In this document: piece after piece, positions 1 through 7,125 of the stretch
Layout: the number at the start of each line of letters is the position of its first letter
How positions within the stretch are numbered: the stretch's first letter is position 1
Source of the DNA: JBDLSY01 sp041170585
Lineage (GTDB): Bacteria; Pseudomonadota; Gammaproteobacteria; Burkholderiales; Burkholderiaceae_C
Reading direction: 5' to 3'
Length of the DNA stretch: 24,327 nucleotides
NCBI GenBank assembly: GCA_041170585.1
Contig: JBEDNN010000020.1
Location: 1 to 24,327 of the forward strand
The notes under the pieces: generated by a model
Databases searched by the model: none
Seen by the model: only the letters and a program-made list of their open reading frames with translations
What the model was told of the DNA's origin: nothing
Program-made: the position numbers and the translations under genes

Positions 1-160
1 TCATACCGTCGTCTATGTGTGCAGTGCGTTTTACACTGTCTAAAACACCATAATTTGAACAATCTTTACATTTATATGTCTGTGAACCTGCTCTATTCTT
101 ACCATTTTTAATAATATTTTCACTGTTGCAAGTTTTGCATGAATAAGTTAATTTTATCAT
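1..160 (-). CDS. insA: IS1 family transposase InsA-like N-terminus (partial)
   Basis: The translation starts at ATG 160-158 and gives about 53 residues before the window ends. It begins MIKLTYSCKTCNSENIIKNG and continues with YKCKDCSNYGVL. Two CxxC pairs (Cys8/Cys11 and Cys31/Cys34) form the zinc-ribbon seen at the N-terminus of IS1 InsA proteins, which bind the IS ends; the catalytic DDE domain is made by fusion with InsB. An AGGA ribosome-binding site lies about 9 nt upstream of the ATG, just inside the terminal repeat. There is no stop or frameshift in the visible part. IS1-family assignment is firm; function of the whole element cannot be judged because the rest is missing. Confidence 0.82.
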   Translation of the reverse strand, partial: MIKLTYSCKTCNSENIIKNGKNRAGSQTYKCKDCSNYGVLDSVKRTAHIDDGM

Positions 161-210
161 CGCTTTAATTCCTGTTAAATTTCTTGTATCAGTGATATTT
201 TAACATCACC
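1..210 (-). mobile_element. IS1-family insertion sequence, left end only (runs off window)
   Basis: Read on the minus strand, the element begins at 210 with GGTGATGTTAAAATATCACT and continues through TGATACAAGAAATTT to the start of an InsA-like reading frame at 160. From established knowledge, the ends of IS1 itself begin GGTGATG and contain ACTGAT about 20 bp in, so this is an IS1-type left inverted repeat. The right end, insB and the second target duplication lie outside the window, so completeness cannot be judged. The bases just outside the end (211-218, AAAAACTA) would be one copy of the target duplication. The same terminal sequence recurs at 4529 and 18471. Confidence 0.85.
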
Positions 211-414
211 AAAAACTATTAAAAGTATACTTATTAAGCTTTAAAACTTAAAGCTTGAATCAAAATTTTCAGAATTTAAGAGATTTTTAAATCCTGCTTT
301 ATCCTTTAATCTTAAAAATCCTGATTCTAAGCATTATTTATTGAATAAGCTGCTTTTAAACTCAAAGCTTTTTTTATAAATATAGTTTTGAAAAAGTCTA
401 TTTTTCGGCTCAAA

Positions 415-2010
415 TCAACTTAACATTAATCCGTGCTGATAGGCAAGATTAAGATTAACGTTATTAGGATTGTCTAAAGTATCAATGGTGTGTTCACCAC
501 CGCACTGTAATAGTACTGCTGGATAAGAGCCTATAAATTTAACGTGTTCGTGCCATACATTGGTTAATTCACCCGCCTTTGGACTATGGTTAAAAGCACG
601 GCTACACGCACGAATAAAATCATCAGCACAAGGCTTAGAATTTTGATGTAATACGGTACTACTTGACGCTGCGACAACAGGTTCGCACCTAAAACGCATC
701 GTTCCAGTTTGCGTTTGCTGACTTAACATTTGAACCAAATTATCTTGCGTAACACTGGCATCAGTCGCTTGTGCTATTGACAGTAACTGATGAGCCGACA
801 AAGTAGCTGGGCTTGCAGCCGTCAAGGCTTGCGCCACTGCTTGATGCCAAGGCGTTGGTAATGATGAAGTTCCTTTAGGCGTAACAAAATGATTGGCTAA
901 TGTTGTATGAGCAGTATAGTGTGCCTGATAATGACATTCCATCCACACAGAAGCTGGCGTATTGTAGTTAATCAATGATTGCTGGTCACGGTGAACTAAT
1001 AAAGTTTGTCTAAAAGTACGGTTGCGTAAATAATCCATATATTGTTCAATCGCAATTTGATCATGACCACATTCATTAAATAAATCTTGCGGCAAGTTGC
1101 CCCCTAAATTACTAAGATAAATAGTACTGATTTCAGATTCACTTAAATACTCTAGTTGATGGCTACGTGCTTCGTTTATAAATGTTTCAAAATAACAAGG
1201 CTGATTAAACCGCTCTAAAAAATCGTGCTGTAAGTATGAGTCGTTAAAACTATTCATTTGTTGTTTCTGTTCTAACATCTGCTGCTTTAAAACAGACCCT
1301 TCGGCGGCACTATTGGCTAAAAAATCTACCATTCCTTTGGCCATTGACAAGGCTGCTTCAGGAGTATCACCTTTTTTAGCACGGTATAACATGGCATCAC
1401 GAACCATTTCTTTTGCTTTCCATCCTGGATAGGTGTTATAACTGACATAAGCAATACCCGTTGGGCTTAATCTATTTTGACACGCTGACAATATTGCATG
1501 TTGTATCTCGGGTGGAACCCAAGAATAGACTCCGTGACAAATAATATAGTCAAATAAACCATCAGCAGCATTTAAATCACTAATACAGCGGTGCTGTAAC
1601 TGTAGGTTATTAAGCCCTAAAGCAGCTATATTAGCCTGCCCCTGTTCAATTTGCTTACTAGATAAATCAATTCCAACAAACTGCGTTTGTGGATAGCGAT
1701 AAGCCATTGATAGTAAATTCCCCCCTGATGCACACCCTAACTCTAAGACTCTGGCTGTTGATAATTCGGGGGCATTAAGACCAAATAATTTAGCAATACT
1801 ACGTAAATGTTGCGGGTGCGTGTGTGCAAAAGCATGGCTATCATAGGGAACAGTATCATAATCTTTTTCTATACTATTAATCTCGTTGATATTAATAGCT
1901 GGTGGTGGGACTTGTACAACACTGCTGATAGCCTTACTCACAGGTTTAGCCTTACTTACAGGTTTAGCCGTACTTTTAGTATTAGAAGTAGTCTTAGTGT
2001 TATTTTTCAT
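415..2010 (-). CDS. SAM-dependent methyltransferase with regulatory domain
   Basis: A 531-residue class I methyltransferase. The SAM-binding motif I is VLELGCASGG (about residues 88-97), followed by the acidic motif VGIDLS around 112-117. The YNTYPGWKAKEMVRDAM segment and the following helical stretch match the 'methyltransferase regulatory domain' architecture, in which a class I methyltransferase is followed by a regulatory and a C-terminal domain. The substrate is unknown for most members, and nothing here identifies it. The first 50 residues are low-complexity and Lys/Ser/Thr/Pro-rich, with an AKPVSK hexapeptide repeated twice from an 18-bp DNA duplication (1931-1966). No Shine-Dalgarno is visible before the ATG, and no other Met lies before the conserved domain. 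It is monocistronic and divergent from the 2465 gene. Confidence 0.8.
   Translation of the reverse strand: MKNNTKTTSNTKSTAKPVSKAKPVSKAISSVVQVPPPAININEINSIEKDYDTVPYDSHAFAHTHPQHLRSIAKLFGLNAPELSTARVLELGCASGGNLLSMAYRYPQTQFVGIDLSSKQIEQGQANIAALGLNNLQLQHRCISDLNAADGLFDYIICHGVYSWVPPEIQHAILSACQNRLSPTGIAYVSYNTYPGWKAKEMVRDAMLYRAKKGDTPEAALSMAKGMVDFLANSAAEGSVLKQQMLEQKQQMNSFNDSYLQHDFLERFNQPCYFETFINEARSHQLEYLSESEISTIYLSNLGGNLPQDLFNECGHDQIAIEQYMDYLRNRTFRQTLLVHRDQQSLINYNTPASVWMECHYQAHYTAHTTLANHFVTPKGTSSLPTPWHQAVAQALTAASPATLSAHQLLSIAQATDASVTQDNLVQMLSQQTQTGTMRFRCEPVVAASSSTVLHQNSKPCADDFIRACSRAFNHSPKAGELTNVWHEHVKFIGSYPAVLLQCGGEHTIDTLDNPNNVNLNLAYQHGLMLS
1931..1966. repeat. 18-bp tandem duplication inside methyltransferase N-terminus
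   Basis: Two 18-bp units (GCCTTACTCACAGGTTTA and GCCTTACTTACAGGTTTA, one mismatch) lie head to tail and encode the repeated AKPVSK hexapeptide. The unit length is a multiple of three, so the frame is preserved. A partial third unit follows. Confidence 0.8.
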
Positions 2011-2464
2011 TTTTATAAAGGCAAATGTAAAGATAAAGATAAAGGTAAATATAAATATAGATAAAACTTAATTAATAATAAAACTTAATATAAATAAAGT
2101 TATTGATAGCCTATTTATTGGTACCGAATGGCTGTCAGTTTATTAAGTTTTAATACAGAAATAAAAAATAAATTTGATACAGAAATAACTATTATTATAG
2201 TATTCAAAGTAAAAAATTAAAATTTGCTTAAAGTTTTATATATAATATATGTTGTGTAATACAAAGCTAACAACTTAATCATTTAATGCCCAAACCGCAT
2301 ACTAATTAGATGTATTACTTAGAAGACTGGTTCACAATATATTTTAGTTTCATGTCAATAGCCTAAAATAAACAACTATACAAGAACTGCTAGACTTGTG
2401 TAAAAAGACAAGCAGTGTCGGTTAGCCTCATACTGTATTTATTTTTACCTTTAAGGATATTTTT
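2011..2464. other. 454-bp AT-rich divergent spacer
   Basis: This spacer separates two divergently transcribed genes and contains no credible gene on either strand. The first 55 bases are a degenerate 6-bp repeat (GATAAA/GGTAAA/TATAAA, about 2025-2066). A TATAAT hexamer at 2241-2246 has no convincing -35 partner. A short CTTGT...ACAAG inverted repeat lies at about 2394-2411. I see no RNA gene. An AAGGA ribosome-binding site at 2453-2457 belongs to the following gene. Confidence 0.5.
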
Positions 2465-3467
2465 ATGTATTCAGATAAAGAACTATCTGCGGCAGTAGAT
2501 AGCAGGTATATTCACCGATGACTCCGTATCGCAATTTCGTGCTTTCACCTTAAAAGAACACACTACAGTATCAGGCAGTGAAGAGCAATTTCGCTTAGTA
2601 ACGGGGTTCAATGATATTTTTGTAGTGATTGCTTGTCTTTTACTATTAATTTCTATGGTTTGGTTAGGGGGCAAATTTTTTGGATCACTGGCTGTAATAG
2701 CCACTTCTTGGGGTTTAGCTGAAGTTTTTGTACGTCAAAGAAAAATGGCATTGCCTGCCATAGTTTTACTTGCAACTTTTATGAGTGGTGTTGGTTTTTT
2801 TGTCGCTTCTTTGTTTCATGAAGTAAATATTAATCTAAGTAACCCAAGTACATTAGCATTACTTACTATTGGTTTATCAACTGCACTAGCGTCACGTCTT
2901 CATTGGCTGCGGTTTGCAGTTCCAATTACCGTTGCGGTTGCAGTCGGGGCAATTGTTGGATGTATCATTGCGATATTTACGTCGCAGTTTCCGAATATCA
3001 AACAATGGTCTGACGCATTGTTTTTCATAGGCGGTTTCGTATCATTTTTATTGGCTATGTACTGGGATTCTCAAGATGTACAGAGAAAAACTCAAAAGTC
3101 AGACATTGCTTTTTGGCTTCATTTATTGGCTGCCCCGTTAATTGTTCACTCTATTTTTTCTATGTTGGGCGTTTTTGATGGAACAAGCGGTATTTTTATG
3201 GCATTGGTGGTGGTTAGTCTTTATATACTATTGGCGATTATTTCCATAATGATAGATCGACGGGCTTTGATGGTTTCTTCGTTAGCTTATGTTTTATACG
3301 CACTCACAGAATTATTTAAAGTCTATGGTATGGTGAGTTTTAGCTTGGCTGTATCAGGGGTTCTTATTGGTTCAATGCTATTGTTGTTATCCGCTTTTTG
3401 GCAAAGCCTTAGACAGTCTCTTTTGCGTTATTTTCCTGAATCTATAAAAAAATATTTACCTGCATAA
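2465..3467 (+). pseudogene. Polytopic membrane protein gene, frameshifted by one extra base
   Basis: A Shine-Dalgarno AAGGA (2453-2457) precedes ATG 2465, which gives MYSDKELSAAVD and then runs into a stop (TGA 2517). If the A at 2501 is skipped, the frame continues AGIFTDDSVSQFRAF...GFNDIFVVIACLLLL and stays open to 3467, giving a 333-residue protein with about eight or nine hydrophobic spans and no other lesion. The corrected N-terminus resembles a family of uncharacterised proteobacterial membrane proteins that I recognise only as hypothetical: a short helical N-terminus, the phrase FRLLTGFNDIFV, then membrane spans. The GTG at 2625 is an internal valine in that alignment, not a likely start. 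The cause could be a recent inactivating mutation, a sequencing error, or less likely recoding. Function is unknown. Confidence 0.72.
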
Positions 3468-3517
3468 TTTATCTACATAGCTTTTCTTTGAAACCATTAA
3501 CTATGCCATACTTCGTT

Positions 3518-3523
3518 TATAAT
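3518..3523 (+). promoter_or_regulatory. Probable -10 box of tRNA-Ser promoter
   Basis: A consensus TATAAT lies 29 bases before the mature tRNA 5' end, between a stop codon and the tRNA. No clear -35 sits at the ideal spacing: the best is TTAACT at 3497-3502 with a 15-bp spacer, while TTGAAA at 3488-3493 is 24 bp away. Confidence 0.5.
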
Positions 3524-3551
3524 GCTATTTGAAGATAGCCTAGAACATTAT

Positions 3552-3641
3552 GGAGAGATGGATGAGTGGTTTAAGTCGCACGCCTGGAAAGCGTGTTTAG
3601 GGTCAAACCTAACCGGGGTTCGAATCCCCGTCTCTCCGCCA
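3552..3641 (+). tRNA. serX: tRNA-Ser (anticodon GGA)
   Basis: All arms can be drawn by eye. The acceptor stem GGAGAGA pairs with TCTCTCC and is followed by discriminator G and an encoded CCA (3639-3641). The anticodon stem CACGC/GCGTG encloses loop CTGGAAA with GGA at 3586-3588, reading UCC and UCU. A long class II variable arm (TTAGG...CCTAA) and the T arm CCGGGGTTCGAATCCCCG follow. The 90-nt length fits a serine tRNA. It lies directly upstream of tcdA, whose product modifies the t6A of ANN-decoding tRNAs, so the adjacency is probably coincidental. No integrase or duplicated tRNA 3' end is visible nearby. The symbol is generic. Confidence 0.96.
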
Positions 3642-3677
3642 TTATTAAAGCCCATCACTGACTGATTTAAACAGGAT

Positions 3678-4508
3678 ATGCCGACTCATACCCCTTTGCT
3701 GGTTCAGTCCTTGAATGACAACCGCTTAAAACGGTTTAATGGCACGACTCGTTTATTGGGCAGTGCAGGCTTAACTCAATTACAATCCGCTCATGTAGCC
3801 GTGATTGGGTTAGGCGGTGTTGGCAGCTGGGCAGCAGAGTGTTTGGCTCGTTCGGGTGTTGGTCGCTTAACTTTAATTGATTTAGATGTCATTGCTGAAA
3901 GCAATATTAACCGTCAAATTCATGCCCAAGATTCAACTTTAGGCGCCGATAAAATAACAGTAATGGCAAGCCGTATTGCTGCTTATGCCCCTGATTGTCA
4001 AGTTAATACCGTTGATGATTGGATTACACCCGAAAATGTTGCGGCATTAGTACCTATAGATGCCAATATCGTATTAGATTGTATTGACCAAGTCCTTGCA
4101 AAAGTAGCTTTAGTGGTGTTGTGCCAAAGTCGCCAACAAGCTTTAATCGTGTGTGGTGCAGCAGGCGGTAAAACAGATTTAAGTTTACTGGCCATCGCTG
4201 ATTTGTCCAAAGTAACTCACGACCCCTTATTAGCCAGTTTACGTAGCCGTTTACGCAAAAAACATGGTTTTACAGCAGCTCCGATAAAATTAACAGATAA
4301 AAAAAATAAATTAAAATCAATGAATGTTCCCTGTGTATATGTTGCACAAGCCGTTGCTAAACCGATTATTGAGGCTGATGTTTGTGTTGTCAATGCGTTA
4401 CATGGTTTAAATTGTGCGGGTTACGGCAGTATGATGCACATGACAGCTAGTATGGGCTTAAGTGCGGCTGCTTGGGCGATTGAGCATATTACAATGGTAA
4501 CCGTTTAA
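3678..4508 (+). CDS. tcdA: tRNA threonylcarbamoyladenosine dehydratase
   Basis: A 276-residue E1-like/ThiF-fold enzyme that, in the family, uses ATP to cyclise t6A37 of tRNA to ct6A. The N-terminal RFNGTTRLLG is followed by the nucleotide-binding motif VIGLGGVGSWAAE (about residues 43-55), the LIDLDVIAESNINRQIHA segment typical of TcdA (Asp and Arg for ATP binding), GAAGGKTDLS, and a C-terminal region with Cys residues. The length is close to the usual 268-270. The ATG at 3678 is abutted by AGGAT with almost no spacing, so a slightly different start is possible, but the distance to the RFxG motif matches the family. In E. coli this enzyme works with the CsdA/CsdE sulfur-transfer system, which is not visible here. 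Confidence 0.93.
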   Translation: MPTHTPLLVQSLNDNRLKRFNGTTRLLGSAGLTQLQSAHVAVIGLGGVGSWAAECLARSGVGRLTLIDLDVIAESNINRQIHAQDSTLGADKITVMASRIAAYAPDCQVNTVDDWITPENVAALVPIDANIVLDCIDQVLAKVALVVLCQSRQQALIVCGAAGGKTDLSLLAIADLSKVTHDPLLASLRSRLRKKHGFTAAPIKLTDKKNKLKSMNVPCVYVAQAVAKPIIEADVCVVNALHGLNCAGYGSMMHMTASMGLSAAAWAIEHITMVTV

Positions 4509-4528
4509 ACTTTTTTATTGTCATTTTT

Positions 4529-4585
4529 GGTAATGTTCAAATAGCACTGATACAAGAAATTTAATAATTAAGATTTAACATTACC
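4529..4585 (+). mobile_element. 57-bp IS1-type miniature element with 8-bp target duplication
   Basis: The element runs from GGTAATGTTCAAATAGCACT to ATTTAACATTACC and has inverted ends GGTAATGTT/AACATTACC. Its first 37 bp match the left end of the IS1-family element at the window start (174-210, minus strand) with four differences. It is flanked by a perfect 8-bp direct repeat TCATTTTT (4521-4528 and 4586-4593), which is the size of duplication made by IS1-family transposition. It contains no coding capacity, so any movement would need a transposase in trans. It lies between tcdA and ppsA, with its insA-proximal end pointing towards ppsA. Confidence 0.88.
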
Positions 4586-4617
4586 TCATTTTTAATTTAA
4601 AATTTTTTGGATTTTAT

Positions 4618-7017
4618 ATGAATCAACTTAACTTACACACGGCTAACGTAGCATTTTTTGAACATTTACGAGCGACTGATGTAGAGACTGTAGGCGGTAA
4701 AAATTCATCATTGGGGGAGTTGATTTCACAATTATCACAAGCGGGTGTACGTGTACCTGGTGGGTTTGCAACCACCGCGACAGCATTTAGAACTTTTTTA
4801 AGCGTCAATCATCTAACGGATAAAATTAACCAAATATTAGCCGTGTTAAATCCAGATGATACACAAGCTTTGGCTAAAGTAGGGGCAACTATTCGTCAAT
4901 GGATTCTTGATTCGCCCTTACAAGCCGATTTAGAAGCCGATATTAAAGCAGCATTTATCCAAATGGCGGCAGGAAAAAATATTAGTGTTGCCGTGCGTTC
5001 TTCGGCAACCGCTGAAGACTTGCCCGATGCTAGCTTTGCAGGGCAGCAAGAAAGTTACTTAAACGTAGTAGGAATTGATGAAGTATTAGACCGTATCAAG
5101 CATGTATTTGCTAGTTTATACAATGACCGTGCAATTGCTTACCGTGTACACAAAGGCTTTGTCCATGCTGATGTGGCTTTGTCTGTTGGTATACAACGTA
5201 TGGTACGCAGTGACAGTGGTTCGGCAGGCGTAATGTTTACTATAGATACAGAAAGTGGTTTAGATTCTGTAGTATTTATTACTAGTAGCTATGGTTTAGG
5301 TGAAACCGTTGTACAAGGTGCAGTGAATCCAGATGAGTTTTATGTGCATAAGCCTATGTTAGCGGCAGGAAAAAATGCGATTATTCGGCGTAATATCGGC
5401 AGCAAATTAATTCAAATGGTGTTTACACCCGACAATCAAGTGGCAGAGAAAGGGCGTATTAAAACCGTTGATGTGCCCATACAATTACGTAATCGCTATA
5501 GTTTAACTGATGCTGAAGTAACCGAGTTAGCACACTATGCCGTAACGATTGAAAAACATTATGGCTGTGCAATGGATATTGAATGGGGTAAAGATGGTTT
5601 AGACGGTAAACTGTATATTTTGCAAGCCCGTCCAGAAACAGTGCAAAGCCAGAAAATAGGCAACACTACGATTGAGCGTTATAGCCTAAAAGACAAAACA
5701 GAAACAATACCGACATTAATTACAGGGCGAGCGATTGGGCAAAAAATTGGATCTGGGCGGGTTAGAATTGTTTCAAGCCCCAATGAAATGCATTTAGTAC
5801 AAGCAGGTGATGTGTTAGTCGCTGATATGACCGACCCTAATTGGGAACCTGTGATGAAACGTGCTAGTGCAATTGTGACTAATCGCGGTGGCCGCACCTG
5901 CCATGCAGCCATTATTGCGCGTGAATTAGGGATTCCTGCTGTAGTTGGTTGTGGGCAAGCGACTACACTTTTACAAGAAGGTACTTTAGTCACAGTCAGT
6001 TGTGCGGAAGGCGATGAAGGAAAAGTGTATGACGGTCTATTAGACACCGAAATTGAGCATATTCAACGGGGTGAACTGCCTACAATTGCTACAAAAATAA
6101 TGATGAATGTGGGTAATCCTCAACTTGCTTTTGATTTTTGTCAGCTGCCAAATGCAGGTGTTGGTTTGGCTCGTTTAGAATTTATTATTAATAACAATAT
6201 TGGAATTCACCCAAAAGCGATTTTAGATTATCCTCATGTTGATGCAGCATTAAAAAAAGCGGTTGAAAGTATAGCCCGTGGACACAGTTCGCCCAAAGCA
6301 TTTTTTATAGATAAAGTCGCTGAAGGTGTGGCGACTATTGCTGCTGCGTTTTGGCCTAAACCTGTGATTGTTCGCTTATCTGATTTCAAAAGTAACGAGT
6401 ACCGTAAATTAATCGGTGGTTCACGCTATGAGCCTGAAGAAGAAAATCCAATGTTAGGTTTTCGTGGGGCTAGTCGTTATATTAGTCCTGATTTTGCACC
6501 TTGTTTTGCTTTAGAATGTGAAGCAATGCGTCGTGTTCGTCAAGATATGGGTTTAACCAATGTAGAATTAATGATTCCGTTTGTACGTACTGTCAAAGAA
6601 GCTGATGCTGTCATTGAATTACTTGCCCAACAAGGCTTAAAGCGTGGTGAAAATGGTTTACGTATTATTATGATGTGTGAATTACCCAGTAACGCTTTAT
6701 TGGCAGAACAATTTTTAGAGTATTTTGATGGTTTTAGTATCGGTAGCAATGATTTAACCCAGCTAACATTAGGTTTAGACCGAGACTCTGGTTTAGTCGC
6801 TGCGGGATTTGATGAGCGTGACCCAGCGGTGATGTTGCTGCTTGAACGGGCAATTAAAGCCTGTAAAGCTGCCGACAAATATGTAGGTATTTGTGGTCAA
6901 GGCCCTTCAGATCACTTAGATTTAGCACAATGGTTAATGGCACAAGGCATTAGTAGTATCTCATTAAACCCCGATACAGTCATTCAAACATGGAATGCGT
7001 TGGCAAAAATAGTTTAA
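4618..7017 (+). CDS. ppsA: Phosphoenolpyruvate synthase
   Basis: A 799-residue pyruvate, water dikinase that converts pyruvate and ATP to phosphoenolpyruvate, AMP and phosphate in the cytoplasm; the gluconeogenic direction of carbon flow. The N-terminal ATP-grasp domain begins VGGKNSSLGEL and includes VRSSATAEDLPDASFAGQQES. The swivelling phosphohistidine domain carries GGRTCHAAIIARELGIPAVVG with the phosphorylated histidine at His429. The C-terminal TIM-barrel PEP/pyruvate domain shows GLARLEF, GFRGASRY, IGSNDLTQLTLGLDRDS and ICGQGPSD. Length matches the usual 790-800. The start is ATG 4618, with only a weak GGA upstream. The 57-bp miniature element sits 33 bp before the start codon and so lies within the likely leader or promoter region. 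No PEP synthase regulatory protein (PpsR) gene is in the window. Confidence 0.97.
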   Translation: MNQLNLHTANVAFFEHLRATDVETVGGKNSSLGELISQLSQAGVRVPGGFATTATAFRTFLSVNHLTDKINQILAVLNPDDTQALAKVGATIRQWILDSPLQADLEADIKAAFIQMAAGKNISVAVRSSATAEDLPDASFAGQQESYLNVVGIDEVLDRIKHVFASLYNDRAIAYRVHKGFVHADVALSVGIQRMVRSDSGSAGVMFTIDTESGLDSVVFITSSYGLGETVVQGAVNPDEFYVHKPMLAAGKNAIIRRNIGSKLIQMVFTPDNQVAEKGRIKTVDVPIQLRNRYSLTDAEVTELAHYAVTIEKHYGCAMDIEWGKDGLDGKLYILQARPETVQSQKIGNTTIERYSLKDKTETIPTLITGRAIGQKIGSGRVRIVSSPNEMHLVQAGDVLVADMTDPNWEPVMKRASAIVTNRGGRTCHAAIIARELGIPAVVGCGQATTLLQEGTLVTVSCAEGDEGKVYDGLLDTEIEHIQRGELPTIATKIMMNVGNPQLAFDFCQLPNAGVGLARLEFIINNNIGIHPKAILDYPHVDAALKKAVESIARGHSSPKAFFIDKVAEGVATIAAAFWPKPVIVRLSDFKSNEYRKLIGGSRYEPEEENPMLGFRGASRYISPDFAPCFALECEAMRRVRQDMGLTNVELMIPFVRTVKEADAVIELLAQQGLKRGENGLRIIMMCELPSNALLAEQFLEYFDGFSIGSNDLTQLTLGLDRDSGLVAAGFDERDPAVMLLLERAIKACKAADKYVGICGQGPSDHLDLAQWLMAQGISSISLNPDTVIQTWNALAKIV

Positions 7018-7040
7018 ATTTAAAATTTAAAATTTAAAAT
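7014..7040. repeat. 7-bp tandem repeat (AAAATTT) at ppsA stop
   Basis: A period-7 array of about 3.7 units begins within one codon of the ppsA stop (TAA 7015-7017). It is perfect apart from its edges. Confidence 0.75.
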
Positions 7041-7069
7041 CAACACCAAAATTAATACTAATTTATTCA

Positions 7070-7098
7070 CTTTATTCGCTCCTGTGGGGTGAATAAAG
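7070..7098. terminator. Strong hairpin between convergent ppsA and coaBC
   Basis: CTTTATTC (7070-7077) pairs with GAATAAAG (7091-7098). The intervening G-CTCC and GGGG-T extend the stem through G-U pairs to about 13 bp closed by a TGT loop. It lies between the 3' ends of two convergent genes, where a bidirectional terminator is expected. No T-tract follows on either strand, so it may instead be an RNA-stabilising or processing structure. Confidence 0.5.
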
Positions 7099-7125
7099 AT
7101 AGATGTTTATTGATAGATGTTTATT
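7098..7125. repeat. 14-bp perfect tandem duplication over coaBC stop
   Basis: GATAGATGTTTATT occurs twice head to tail. The coaBC stop codon (minus strand, 7123-7121) lies in the second copy, so the duplication left the protein end unchanged. Confidence 0.8.

Noticed and set aside
1807..2071. Short plus-strand reading frames overlapping the methyltransferase start
   Set aside because: They are antisense shadows of the methyltransferase N-terminus and the adjacent repeat, with no ribosome-binding site or recognisable domain.
2625..3467. A 280-residue membrane protein starting at GTG 2625
   Set aside because: The GTG is an internal valine in the frame that continues upstream to 2502, and the Shine-Dalgarno belongs to ATG 2465; the frameshift explanation fits better.
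3552..3641. tRNA-Ser as an integration site for a genomic island
   Set aside because: No integrase, no repeated tRNA 3' end and only core genes follow it.
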